Shown one piece after another: positions 8,320 through 15,342 of a DNA stretch of 56,478 nucleotides (position 1 is the first letter of the stretch; each line of letters starts with the position of its first letter). The DNA lies in NCBI GenBank assembly GCA_002973575.1, contig PVEQ01000020.1, positions 1 to 56,478 on the forward strand, read 5' to 3'. The stretch comes from Sediminibacterium magnilacihabitans (GTDB taxonomy: Bacteria > Bacteroidota > Bacteroidia > Chitinophagales > Chitinophagaceae). The notes under the pieces are model-generated. The model did not search any database and was not told where the DNA came from. It saw only the letters and a program-made list of their open reading frames with translations. A program made the position numbers and the translations under genes.

Positions 8320-8367
8320 GAGAAAATCAACAGTAAAATTTAAAAGTTAAAATCTGAGGGGATTTCT

Positions 8368-9717
8368 ATGAGTTTATTAGTTATCGACTGGAGTAGCGTG
8401 GGCGTTAAAACAGCGCAATTCATTTTGTCGTTTTCCATACTGGTCACATTACACGAGTTAGGACATTTTATTACGGCGCGCTGGTTTAAATGCCGCGTTG
8501 AAAAATTTTACCTCTTCTTCAATCCATGGTTCAGCCTCTGGAAAAAGAAAAAAGGAGAAACCGAATACGGTATTGGATGGGTACCTTTTGGGGGATATGT
8601 GAAGATATCGGGTATGGTGGATGAGAGTATGGACAAAGAGCAGATGAAGTTGCCGCCGCAACCCTGGGAGTTCCGGTCAAAACCGGCCTGGCAGCGCCTG
8701 ATCATCATGATAGGCGGCGTAGTGGTAAATGTGTTGCTCGCCATCGTGATCTTCATTGGCATTACCTGGGTTTGGGGTGAAGAATACCTGCCGGCCAAGA
8801 ATATGAAATACGGCGTGTACACCGATTCACTGGCCCGGAGCATCGGCATACAGGATGGGGATCATATTCTGGGTGTTGACAACAGACCGCTGGATAATTT
8901 CGCTACCCTTGAATCGGAGATCCTATTGAAGGAAGCGAAAAGCATCCAGGTAGAACGCAACGGACAAACAGTGAACATTGCTGTGCCCGGTGATTTCGCC
9001 AAAAAACTCAGTAAGAACAAACAAATGAGCGGGATGGTGTTTCCCCGTTTCCCCGCTATTGTAGACTCTGTTTCAAAAGACGCCGTGTTCTCGAAAGGAC
9101 AATTGCAGAAAGGAGACAAATTGCTGTCGATCAATGGAAGAACATTTGAATATTACAACGAATTCAACCAGATCAAACAAGGATATAAAGACTCCATCGT
9201 GTCGATCAATGTTTTAAGAGGCATTGACACAGCAACCATCAGGGCGCGTGTGGACAGCAAGGGTAAGCTGGGCTTTTTCACCAAAAGTCCGTATGAGTTA
9301 TTGGGCGTGGTTACAAAGAACTACAGCCTCATGCAATCGATCCCTGTTGGTTTCAATCGTTGCTGGGAAATGCTCGACCGTTATGTTACGGCCATCAAGC
9401 AGATGTTCACCGGCAAAGTGGATCCCAAAGATTCACTGGGCAGTGTGATCAGCATTGGAAATACTTTCCCCAGCAAATGGGATTGGGAAAAATTCTGGAC
9501 CCTCACGGGCATATTCTCTATCATCCTGGCGTTCATGAACATCTTGCCCATACCGGCGCTGGACGGTGGACATGCGTTGTTCACGTTAATTGAAATGATC
9601 ACCGGCAGAAAGCCGAGCGATAAGTTCATGGAATACGCACAGATGGTAGGTATGATCCTCTTGATGGGCTTAATGGCTTACGCGCTGGGACTCGACTTCT
9701 GGCGACTTTTTAAATAA
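8368..9717 (+). CDS. rseP: RIP metalloprotease RseP (site-2 protease)
   Basis: This 449-residue intramembrane zinc protease has the active-site motif HELGH at 29-33 in the first membrane helix and the second motif PALDGGH near residue 397. PDZ regions lie between them (about 130-300), and further membrane segments sit near 106-126 and at the C-terminus. In other bacteria RseP clips the membrane anchors of anti-sigma factors and remnant signal peptides. Two single-pass anti-sigma candidates (10995-11354, 19475-20569) and a FecR protein (47692-48822) in this window are possible substrates, which is inference only. It is probably co-transcribed with dxr and ends just before a strong bidirectional terminator. 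Confidence 0.96.
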   Translation: MSLLVIDWSSVGVKTAQFILSFSILVTLHELGHFITARWFKCRVEKFYLFFNPWFSLWKKKKGETEYGIGWVPFGGYVKISGMVDESMDKEQMKLPPQPWEFRSKPAWQRLIIMIGGVVVNVLLAIVIFIGITWVWGEEYLPAKNMKYGVYTDSLARSIGIQDGDHILGVDNRPLDNFATLESEILLKEAKSIQVERNGQTVNIAVPGDFAKKLSKNKQMSGMVFPRFPAIVDSVSKDAVFSKGQLQKGDKLLSINGRTFEYYNEFNQIKQGYKDSIVSINVLRGIDTATIRARVDSKGKLGFFTKSPYELLGVVTKNYSLMQSIPVGFNRCWEMLDRYVTAIKQMFTGKVDPKDSLGSVISIGNTFPSKWDWEKFWTLTGIFSIILAFMNILPIPALDGGHALFTLIEMITGRKPSDKFMEYAQMVGMILLMGLMAYALGLDFWRLFK

Positions 9718-9734
9718 AATGTTTATAAATAAAA

Positions 9735-9764
9735 GCCCCGCAATCGATCATTGCAGGGCTTTTT
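9735..9764 (+). terminator. Bidirectional terminator between rseP and ssrA
   Basis: Stem 9735-9744 with 9750-9759 (one mismatch), loop CGATC. It is followed by TTTTTC on the plus strand and TTTTATTT on the minus strand. It can end both rseP (plus) and tmRNA (minus) transcripts. Confidence 0.85.
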
Positions 9765-9766
9765 CG

Positions 9767-10136
9767 TGGAGTCGAGGGGAGTCGAACCCCTGTCCAAACA
9801 TCGTCACCATTGGCTTTCTACATGCTTATTTCATTATTAATTGTAGGCGATGAACAGGAAATGAACAAACCAATTCAAAGCTTAGCTGGATGGTCTTAAG
9901 CTGCAGGCACAGCCTGTTGCAGCAGCAACCTGTGTTTGTTTTGAGTCGGCGGCGGAACCTGGTAACAGGTCAACCTGTTCGGCGGCCCAAATGACTAACT
10001 AATCACTGATTAGGCAGCCATGGCATACTGTGTATTGCCATTTGAAGTTTGAATATTCAGATTTAAGTGCTAATTATCCAACGCACTGCATGCTTACACC
10101 AACCGCGCCATATGCTGTCAAAACCAATACGACCCC
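9767..10136 (-). ncRNA. ssrA: tmRNA (transfer-messenger RNA)
   Basis: On the minus strand the gene begins GGGGTCGTATTGGTTTTGAC and ends GGTTCGACTCCCCTCGACTCCA. The 5' GGGGTCG pairs with the 3' CGACTCC to form the acceptor stem, and a T-arm-like hairpin precedes it. The tag reading frame is on plus positions 10045-10010 and encodes NGNTQYAMAA before TAA, a degradation-type tail ending in AA. The CCA end is not encoded after the discriminator A. Length is about 370 nt, normal for tmRNA. It rescues stalled ribosomes together with SmpB, which is not in this window. Confidence 0.95.
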
Positions 10137-10147
10137 GGCCGGGAATA

Positions 10148-10155
10148 CAAATATA
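10148..10155 (-). promoter_or_regulatory. -7 promoter element of ssrA
   Basis: On the minus strand TATATTTG matches TAnnTTTG and lies 12 bases before the mature tmRNA 5' end. Its upstream half overlaps the terminator hairpin of the neighbouring repeat-protein gene. Confidence 0.6.
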
Positions 10156-10157
10156 CT

Positions 10158-10199
10158 AAAAAGCGACTGCCTGTAAAAATTGACAGGCTGTCGCTTTTT
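10158..10199 (-). terminator. Terminator of the D/K-rich repeat protein gene
   Basis: A 17-bp stem (10158-10174 with 10183-10199, one mismatch) has an 8-base loop and an A/T run at each end. It lies 18 bases beyond the stop codon at 10217 and immediately upstream of the ssrA -7 element. Confidence 0.85.
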
Positions 10200-10216
10200 G
10201 AAGAATGCTGCTTTAT

Positions 10217-10801
10217 TTAGAAATGATTGGCGTCGTCGCTGAGGTCTTTTTTGTCTTTACGCAGGTCTTTTTTATCGTGCTTCAGGTCGCGCTTGTCCTT
10301 GTTAATGTCTTTCTTGTCTTTGTTGATGTCTGTTACGTCTTTGTTCAGGTCTTTTTTGTCGTTACGAAGATCAGCGGCGTCTTTGTTCCGGTCGGTTCTG
10401 TCTTGCTGCAGGTCTTTACGAATGCCATTGATTTCATTTTGTTCTTTCCGAGCATCTGAGTAATCGTGCTTGGCAGCTTCTGCATTACGCTCTTTGATTT
10501 CCTGGTTCAACTGGGCTTTATCTTTATTGATGTCCCTGTTGTTGGCATTGATGTCTTTGCGGTCTTTGTTGATATCTGCGCGATCGGCGTTGGCATCTTT
10601 CCTGTCTTTGTTGATGTCTGCCTGATCGTGATGGATGTCTTTGCGATCATTGTGAATGTCTTTACGATCGTGGCGGATGTCTCTCATGTCGTGGTTCATG
10701 TCGTGCATTCTTGCCACGGAACCGTTCCTGTGAGGTTGTGCTTGCAAAGCGATGGTTGAACCTGTCAATACCATGGCGGCGATGAATAATAACTGTTTCA
10801 T
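10217..10801 (-). CDS. Secreted D/K-rich heptad-repeat protein, unknown function
   Basis: The 194-residue product starts MKQLLFIAAMVLTGSTIALQ, a clear signal peptide ending near QAQ, so it is probably exported to the periplasm. An upstream in-frame ATG at 10837 would precede the signal peptide and is less likely. The mature part is almost entirely a seven-residue repeat of the form DINKDRK/DIHNDRK/DLRKDKK, interrupted around the middle by QEIKERNAEAAKHD and EINGIRKDLQQDR. Asp, Lys, Asn, Arg and His dominate, with Ile/Leu at one repeat position. A long charged helix or an ion-binding repeat fits this pattern. I do not recognise a named family. It is monocistronic, with its own terminator. Confidence 0.85.
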   Translation of the reverse strand: MKQLLFIAAMVLTGSTIALQAQPHRNGSVARMHDMNHDMRDIRHDRKDIHNDRKDIHHDQADINKDRKDANADRADINKDRKDINANNRDINKDKAQLNQEIKERNAEAAKHDYSDARKEQNEINGIRKDLQQDRTDRNKDAADLRNDKKDLNKDVTDINKDKKDINKDKRDLKHDKKDLRKDKKDLSDDANHF

Positions 10802-10926
10802 GGGGTCTAGATTTTTTTGTTTATTAATTGTTTTCAAATAAAAGACATGAATCAGATTGGCAGGTTTAATCAGGTGTTACCCCAAACATCATTATTCAAA
10901 TTTCTTTAACATTCGCATATAATAAA

Positions 10927-10957
10927 GAAGCCTGCAGGCAACATGGCCGCAGGCTTC
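10927..10957 (-). terminator. Terminator downstream of the anti-sigma gene
   Basis: Stem GAAGCCTGC (10927-10935) pairs with 10949-10957. On the minus strand it is followed by TTCTTTATTATA. It lies 38 bases beyond the stop codon at 10995. Confidence 0.75.
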
Positions 10958-10994
10958 CGGATCTTAGTTGTTAATGTAGGCCAGATCACATGGC

Positions 10995-11354
10995 TTATTC
11001 TGTATGCATCATCATACGTATTACAATAAATCCCAGGATGCACAATACCACTATAACTATAATAGCAATGATGGTCCAGGGCTGGTCTTTGATATGCCGG
11101 CGGCGTTTTTTCAATTGTGTAGCGGAAGTCTCTTTGCGCAATTGCCGGTTGAGTTGCTCGGCCAGGTGTTGCACCTCCCGCGTGCTGGAAAACTGCTGCA
11201 ACCCTTCAACAGCGTCATTGACAAAATCGGAGCCGGCCATCTGTTTTTCAACAGCATAGCGTTCTTCTTCCGAAGCCTTACCTTGCAGGTAACGCTTCAG
11301 CGCCTCATGATCCAAATCCCCTTCCGGGCTCCATATATCTTTCAGGTCGCTCAT
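10995..11354 (-). CDS. Small single-pass membrane anti-sigma-like protein
   Basis: The 119-residue product has a cytoplasmic N-terminal part with LDHEALKRYLQGKASEEERYAVEKQM, the helix pattern common to Bacteroidota anti-sigma proteins that count residues before a membrane anchor. One transmembrane helix lies near 94-113 (WTIIAIIVIVVLCILGFIVI), with almost nothing after it. It overlaps the upstream sigma-factor gene by four bases (ATGA), indicating translational coupling. It has no periplasmic sensor domain, so any signal would have to act through the membrane helix or partner proteins. Anti-sigma activity is inferred from context and the N-terminal pattern. Confidence 0.75.
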   Translation of the reverse strand: MSDLKDIWSPEGDLDHEALKRYLQGKASEEERYAVEKQMAGSDFVNDAVEGLQQFSSTREVQHLAEQLNRQLRKETSATQLKKRRRHIKDQPWTIIAIIVIVVLCILGFIVIRMMMHTE

Positions 11355-11917
11355 GAATGTGGGTTCATTTTCTTTTCCACCAATATCTTAAGGTTTCGTT
11401 TGCCGTTCTGTATATGACTTTTTACCTGCAATAAATTATAACCCGTTGCGTCTACAATTTCCTGGTAACTTTTCTTTTGCAGGTAAAACAAAATTAAGCA
11501 GGTTTTCTGCGCTTCGTTCAATTCATTTAGCGTGGATTCCAGCAGCGAGAGGCTTTGCTCTTTGGCCAGCATTTCCTCTTTATCGCTCCATTCGGCGGCC
11601 AGCTCATTTTTTTCTTCTACCTGGATGAAAATGTTCCGGTCGCGCAACTGCATGAGGCAATGATTCCTGGCAACCATGTAGAGCCAGCTTTTGATGTATA
11701 CCACTTTGTATTTTGCCAGTTCGGTAATGGCTTTCAGGAATATTTGCTGCACCGCGTCTTTGGCTGCTTCTTCATTTTTGAGGTATTTCATACAAACACC
11801 CAGCAATAAAAATGTGTACCGCTGCAGGAGAATGCCCAGCCACTGGTTGTTATAATCTGTGTAAAACCGTTCGAGTAATTCCTGGTCGCTGATATGTGTG
11901 TACTTATCCTGACTCAC
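11351..11917 (-). CDS. ECF-type RNA polymerase sigma factor
   Basis: The 188-residue protein has region 2 (LLLGVCMKYLKNEEAAKDAVQQIFLKAITELAKYKV...WLYMVARNHCLMQLR) and region 4 (LNELNEAQKTCLILFYLQKKSYQEIVDATGYNLLQVKSHIQNGKRNL). Region 3 is absent, as expected for ECF factors. The region-2.2 signature is strongly similar to that of the second sigma factor in this window (20562-21134). The coupled downstream gene encodes a small membrane protein that probably sequesters it. Target genes cannot be identified from the window. Confidence 0.93.
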   Translation of the reverse strand: MSQDKYTHISDQELLERFYTDYNNQWLGILLQRYTFLLLGVCMKYLKNEEAAKDAVQQIFLKAITELAKYKVVYIKSWLYMVARNHCLMQLRDRNIFIQVEEKNELAAEWSDKEEMLAKEQSLSLLESTLNELNEAQKTCLILFYLQKKSYQEIVDATGYNLLQVKSHIQNGKRNLKILVEKKMNPHS

Positions 11918-11983
11918 GCTTTAAATTAAAGCATTTTACCATGAGATGCATGATTTATTTTATTCCATATAGACAGCATAAAA

Positions 11984-12008
11984 AAAGCAACACAAGAGGT
12001 GTTGCTTT
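11984..12008 (-). terminator. Terminator of the minus-strand bactofilin gene
   Basis: Stem AAAGCAACAC (11984-11993) pairs perfectly with 11999-12008, loop of five. A T-run follows on the minus strand. It lies 27 bases past the stop at 12035. Confidence 0.85.
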
Positions 12009-12034
12009 AATGATATGTTGCGGTTTTTGATTGA

Positions 12035-12646
12035 TCAATTACCTTCTTCCGGTGTAATGTCTTCTATACCACTATTGCTGTGCTTGGTTTCGTGACTGGG
12101 CGCTACATAAATAGTCTGGTGATAGAATTTGGTGGAAGGTTTGATCTGGTCTAGTTTTTCCTGGAAGACAGACAGGTAATTGTTGTCTTTGTTGTTTTTG
12201 CTGAATATCTCTTTGAGTTGGTTGAAGAGATCGAGTGAAGAGGTTTCAAATATGGAATTTTCCAGGCTCAACAGCTTGATATTAGCATCTACAAACTGGT
12301 TCATTTCAGTATTGATGATGGTACAATGAATATTGCCCTTCAATACAGAATCCTTGAAGAGGTTTACACGCAGGCTGTAAACAGATCCTTCCAGTTCGCC
12401 CTCTACTTTGATATCGTTGCAAATGATTACGCCTTTTACAACACCGGTAGGGGTAATGTGGATGGTCTTTTTGCTGTACAACACGCCGCTGAAATTGCCA
12501 TCGAGTGTAATGTCGTTCTCGGAATCAAGCACACCTGAAATATTGGTGGACTTGGTAATAAACAGTTGTTTATCGTCTGCTATAGACGATTGGGGTTGAT
12601 AACTGGAGTTGGGATCATGTAGTATTTGTTCCCTGAATTTGTTCAT
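12035..12646 (-). CDS. Bactofilin-like polymer-forming protein A
   Basis: The 203-residue product contains a bactofilin (DUF583) beta-helix core at about 33-130. It shows the short repeated strands and GxV/GxI turns typical of the family (SGVLDSENDITLDGNFSGVL, then KVEGELEGSVYS). The N- and C-terminal extensions are polar and probably disordered. Bactofilins self-assemble into nucleotide-free filaments that scaffold cell-shape or envelope enzymes. It is divergent from a second bactofilin gene (12848) across a 200-base intergenic region, and the other gene is coupled to an NlpC/P60 hydrolase. That supports an envelope-modelling role. Confidence 0.85.
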   Translation of the reverse strand: MNKFREQILHDPNSSYQPQSSIADDKQLFITKSTNISGVLDSENDITLDGNFSGVLYSKKTIHITPTGVVKGVIICNDIKVEGELEGSVYSLRVNLFKDSVLKGNIHCTIINTEMNQFVDANIKLLSLENSIFETSSLDLFNQLKEIFSKNNKDNNYLSVFQEKLDQIKPSTKFYHQTIYVAPSHETKHSNSGIEDITPEEGN

Positions 12647-12847
12647 AGCAATGTGGTTTTAGGATATGACAGATGATTGTAAGATGACTGGTAATAGAGA
12701 AAATTACCTGGTTTTGAGGTAGTCTAAGATAAGTATTTATTATGTATTTATGAATTTTGCCGATTAATCTTTTCGAAAATGAGATTAAAGAACTAAAAAT
12801 TGTACCTTGATTGTCCTCCCGGTAACAAATCCCACCGGTTCTATCCT

Positions 12848-13312
12848 ATGCTATTTCAGAAAAAAACCAATACTACTGACATACTGCCTGCTGTGCAGGT
12901 AGTCTCGGGTGGTGTCTATTTTGGCATCATCAAAACTCTTTCGCCTATTCGTATAGAAGGTGATTTCAAAGGAATCATTTTCTGTACCAACAAAGTCATC
13001 ATTGATAAAAAAGCCACTGTGAGTGGAGACATCCTTTGTCACGAGATCGTGATAGGCGGACTCATTGATGGTAATGTGGTATGCAAAAGCAAATGCCTCC
13101 TGCATGCCGATGCGATGGTGAACGGCGTGATCCGCACTGCCCAGTTTGAAAACGGAGAGAACAGCTCTGTATCGGGCCCTGTTTATGTGAGCAAAGACAA
13201 TACTTCCATTGATGTGGATGAGTATTATGAATTGTTCAACAAGAAAGAAAACCTGGAAAAGATCAAGGAAGAATATTTCTCATTGCCCCAGAAACTGATC
13301 CTCATCAGTTAA
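12848..13312 (+). CDS. Bactofilin-like polymer-forming protein B
   Basis: The product, read from the ATG at 12848 (154 residues), has a compact bactofilin core (SPIRIEGDFKGIIFCTNKVIIDKKATVSGDILCHEIVIGGLIDGNVVCKSKCLL) with regularly spaced hydrophobic strands. A TTG at 12800 would add 16 residues with no family resemblance, so the ATG is preferred. The C-terminal tail (about 115-154) is acidic and helical. It lies 20 bases upstream of the NlpC/P60 gene, and the two are probably one transcript. Bactofilins often recruit peptidoglycan hydrolases, which makes the pairing meaningful. Several cysteines in the core are unusual for a filament protein but not diagnostic. Confidence 0.83.
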   Translation: MLFQKKTNTTDILPAVQVVSGGVYFGIIKTLSPIRIEGDFKGIIFCTNKVIIDKKATVSGDILCHEIVIGGLIDGNVVCKSKCLLHADAMVNGVIRTAQFENGENSSVSGPVYVSKDNTSIDVDEYYELFNKKENLEKIKEEYFSLPQKLILIS

Positions 13313-13332
13313 CTTGCAGGAAAAGAAAGCAA

Positions 13333-14094
13333 ATGGTTTTTGTTGTTTGTATGGTTGCGGCCAGTCCCATGCGCAGGGAAGCAACCCACCACAGCGAAAT
13401 GGTGAGTCAATTATTGTTTGGAGAACAGGCAGAAGTGCTGGATCATAGCGGTGACTTTACCAGGGTGCGCTGCTGCTACGACCAATACGAAGGCTGGTGC
13501 CAGACAAGCCAGTTGCAGCAAACAAACCGGTTGCCCGAAAAAAGCGGACAACTCTTATCTGCAGAATGGGCCAACAAACTTACCATCAATGATGCTACAA
13601 TGTGGGTGTCCATGGGTACGCCTTTGTCGTTGTTCGATAAGGGGTCATTGCAACTGGGACCTTACCATACCGTATACACCGGGCAAACATGGGATGCTGC
13701 TACTGCATCTTTTACAGAAGCGTTGATCAAACAGGTGGCGCTTACTTTTTTGAATACACCTTATTTATGGGGAGGCCGGTCGGTCTTTGGCATCGATTGC
13801 AGCGGCTATGTGCAGCAGGTATACCGTTTTTTCAATAAACCCCTGCCACGTGATGCTTACCAGCAGGCAGAACCGGGCGAAGTCATTGGCTTTTTGCAGG
13901 AAGCTGTTTGCGGCGATCTGGCATTCTTCGATAATGAAGAAGGAAGGATCACGCATGTTGGGCTGATGCTTGATGCATCTACCATCATCCATTCATCGGG
14001 TAAGGTGCGTATCGACCCGATTGACCAGGCCGGTATTGTAAATGCAGAAACCGGAGAGCGAACCCACCGCCTGCGCATCATCAAGCGATATTAG
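13333..14094 (+). CDS. NlpC/P60 family peptidoglycan hydrolase with SH3-like N-terminus
   Basis: The 253-residue product has an N-terminal bacterial SH3-like region (about 5-60, ASPMRREATHHSEMVSQLLFGE then VRCCYDQYEGWCQTSQL), a linker, and a C-terminal NlpC/P60 cysteine-peptidase domain. The catalytic Cys lies in GIDCSGYVQQVYRFF near 156, with His in RITHVGLML near 212 and a third polar residue from IIHSSGKV. Family members cut gamma-D-Glu-diaminopimelate bonds in peptidoglycan stem peptides. No clear signal peptide is present (MVFVVCMVAASPMRRE is short), so it may act on imported muropeptides in the cytoplasm, as described for related dipeptidyl-peptidases. Its position after a bactofilin gene instead favours envelope work. 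Both are plausible. Confidence 0.9.
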   Translation: MVFVVCMVAASPMRREATHHSEMVSQLLFGEQAEVLDHSGDFTRVRCCYDQYEGWCQTSQLQQTNRLPEKSGQLLSAEWANKLTINDATMWVSMGTPLSLFDKGSLQLGPYHTVYTGQTWDAATASFTEALIKQVALTFLNTPYLWGGRSVFGIDCSGYVQQVYRFFNKPLPRDAYQQAEPGEVIGFLQEAVCGDLAFFDNEEGRITHVGLMLDASTIIHSSGKVRIDPIDQAGIVNAETGERTHRLRIIKRY

Positions 14095-14110
14095 TCTTTC
14101 AGTAAAAATA

Positions 14111-14142
14111 AAAAGGAGCCTGGTTTGTACCGGGCTCCTTTT
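14111..14142. terminator. Bidirectional terminator between convergent genes
   Basis: Stem 14111-14123 pairs with 14130-14142 (one wobble), loop of six. The flanking A and T runs allow termination in both directions. It separates the NlpC/P60 gene (plus) from the small membrane protein gene (minus). Confidence 0.88.
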
Positions 14143-14163
14143 CTATAGAAAGTTTTTGAATGA

Positions 14164-14316
14164 TTACATGATGTCCAAAGCCTTGGCAAAATAAGTAGCC
14201 GTGCCAGGCAAAGCCAACCAGAAGAACTGACGGTAAACGAACATTAAAAGGATCAGGATAGCGAGCCACAAAAAACAAAGGGCCCAATATTTTCCGGTTG
14301 AAGATTTTGCTTCCAT
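14164..14316 (-). CDS. Small membrane protein, 50 aa
   Basis: The 50-residue product begins MEAKSSTGKYWALCFLWLA and ends FAKALDIM. One or two hydrophobic segments (ALCFLWLAILILLMFV and FFWLALPGTATYFA) suggest an inner-membrane protein. It is too short for most gene callers. A clean ATG, a terminator 20 bases beyond its stop and a position 33 bases after the pyrophosphatase gene support a real gene. I do not recognise a family. An overlapping open frame on the same strand in another register (14099-14287) has no such support. Confidence 0.65.
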   Translation of the reverse strand: MEAKSSTGKYWALCFLWLAILILLMFVYRQFFWLALPGTATYFAKALDIM

Positions 14317-14349
14317 GGTATAAATTTTGGCAAAGATAGGTGCCGGGGT

Positions 14350-14901
14350 TTATTTCACAAAAGTCTCTTTGTAAAAAGAAATGGACTCCTCCACGATGAG
14401 CAGGGCCTTGGCTTTATCGCCAAAATCCTCCACCACCACGGTCTTGTTTTCCAGTTTTTTATATTCTTCAAAGAAATGGCGCAGTTCGTCGAAGAAATGT
14501 TTGGGCAGTTCTTCGATATTATTGTAGTGGTTCACGCCCGGGTCGGTATTGGCCACGGCAATGATCTTGTCGTCTGCATCGCCGCCGTCGATCATCTGCA
14601 TCACCCCAATTACTTTGGCTTCCATCAGCGTCAGGGGCTGCACGGGAAGTGAAGTAATGACGAGGATATCGAGCGGGTCTTTATCGCCGCCGTAAGACTG
14701 GGGTATGAAGCCATAGTTGATGGGGTAGTGGAAAGAAGAAAAGATAACCCTGTCGAGCTTCAGTAGTCCTGTTTCTTTGTCGATCTCGTATTTACACCTC
14801 GAACCTTGCGGAATTTCTATGATGGCATTTATGATGCGGGGCGCATGGTCTCCGGGCGGAACGCCATGCCAGGGGTGCTGCACTTGGATTGTTTTCTGCA
14901 T
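14350..14901 (-). CDS. ppa: Inorganic pyrophosphatase (family I)
   Basis: This 183-residue cytosolic enzyme hydrolyses pyrophosphate to phosphate and pulls biosynthetic reactions forward. Conserved family I features are [17 protein letters not shown] (substrate-binding Lys/Glu), [25 protein letters not shown] (metal ligands in DxDPxD) and [15 protein letters not shown]. Length is standard. It lies just downstream of a small lipoprotein gene (4-base gap) and upstream of a small membrane protein, all on the minus strand. A pyrophosphatase beside a phosphatase (PafA-type) may reflect phosphate metabolism, but no shared regulation is visible. Confidence 0.96.
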   Translation of the reverse strand: MQKTIQVQHPWHGVPPGDHAPRIINAIIEIPQGSRCKYEIDKETGLLKLDRVIFSSFHYPINYGFIPQSYGGDKDPLDILVITSLPVQPLTLMEAKVIGVMQMIDGGDADDKIIAVANTDPGVNHYNNIEELPKHFFDELRHFFEEYKKLENKTVVVEDFGDKAKALLIVEESISFYKETFVK

Positions 14902-14905
14902 ACTG

Positions 14906-15307
14906 TCAAAGATTAGGGTTATAGGTGTATTTGAGGTCTACCAGCCACTGTCCGTTCTTCCGGAGCACTTTTACTTTATGTGCAGTGGTATCGAATGAAT
15001 TGTTGTAATTGATGATGGAACTGTCCTGGCTCAGGTCGTCTACTTCGCGGATATTGATCGACGCTTCGCGCAATTGCTGCCTGCCTTCCCGGCTGTTCTT
15101 TCGGTACAGGGATTCAATGTTCTTAAGATAGCTACTATTGGCAGAATCTTTCAGCATATAAAATTCGGCTTTCTCAAAATCGCCCTTTAAACAGGCATCG
15201 ATGAATTCCCTGCCGGCATCAAACGAATTTTCGGCAACAGGATACTCCTTTGCAACGGGAGAGCAAGCTGCCAGGAACAGAAGAGCGGGGACCAGGATCC
15301 TTTTCAT
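14906..15307 (-). CDS. Small lipoprotein, DUF4878-like fold suspected
   Basis: Read from the ATG at 15307, the 133-residue product starts [20 protein letters not shown], a lipoprotein signal with lipobox Cys near 14. The mature part has an NTF2-like pattern: a helix-rich first half ([24 protein letters not shown]) followed by strands ending in [19 protein letters not shown]. Such proteins resemble DUF4878-type lipoproteins of unknown function. An ATG two codons upstream is equally open. It precedes the pyrophosphatase gene by four bases, so the two are likely co-transcribed. Confidence 0.8.
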   Translation of the reverse strand: MKRILVPALLFLAACSPVAKEYPVAENSFDAGREFIDACLKGDFEKAEFYMLKDSANSSYLKNIESLYRKNSREGRQQLREASINIREVDDLSQDSSIINYNNSFDTTAHKVKVLRKNGQWLVDLKYTYNPNL

Positions 15308-15342
15308 GAACAAAATTTCATTACAAAGGTAGGGCCCGGGAC

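Noticed and set aside
9767..9810. tRNA-like GTCGAGGGGAGTCGAACCCCT stretch
   Set aside because: It is the T-arm and acceptor end of tmRNA; no complete tRNA cloverleaf with an anticodon arm fits here.
10205..10759. Plus-strand hydrophobic open frames opposite the D/K-repeat gene
   Set aside because: They arise from the repeat composition; the minus-strand frame has a signal peptide and terminator.
14099..14287. Minus-strand 62-residue open frame overlapping the small membrane protein
   Set aside because: It is in another register, lacks a terminator at a sensible distance and runs through the terminator hairpin.
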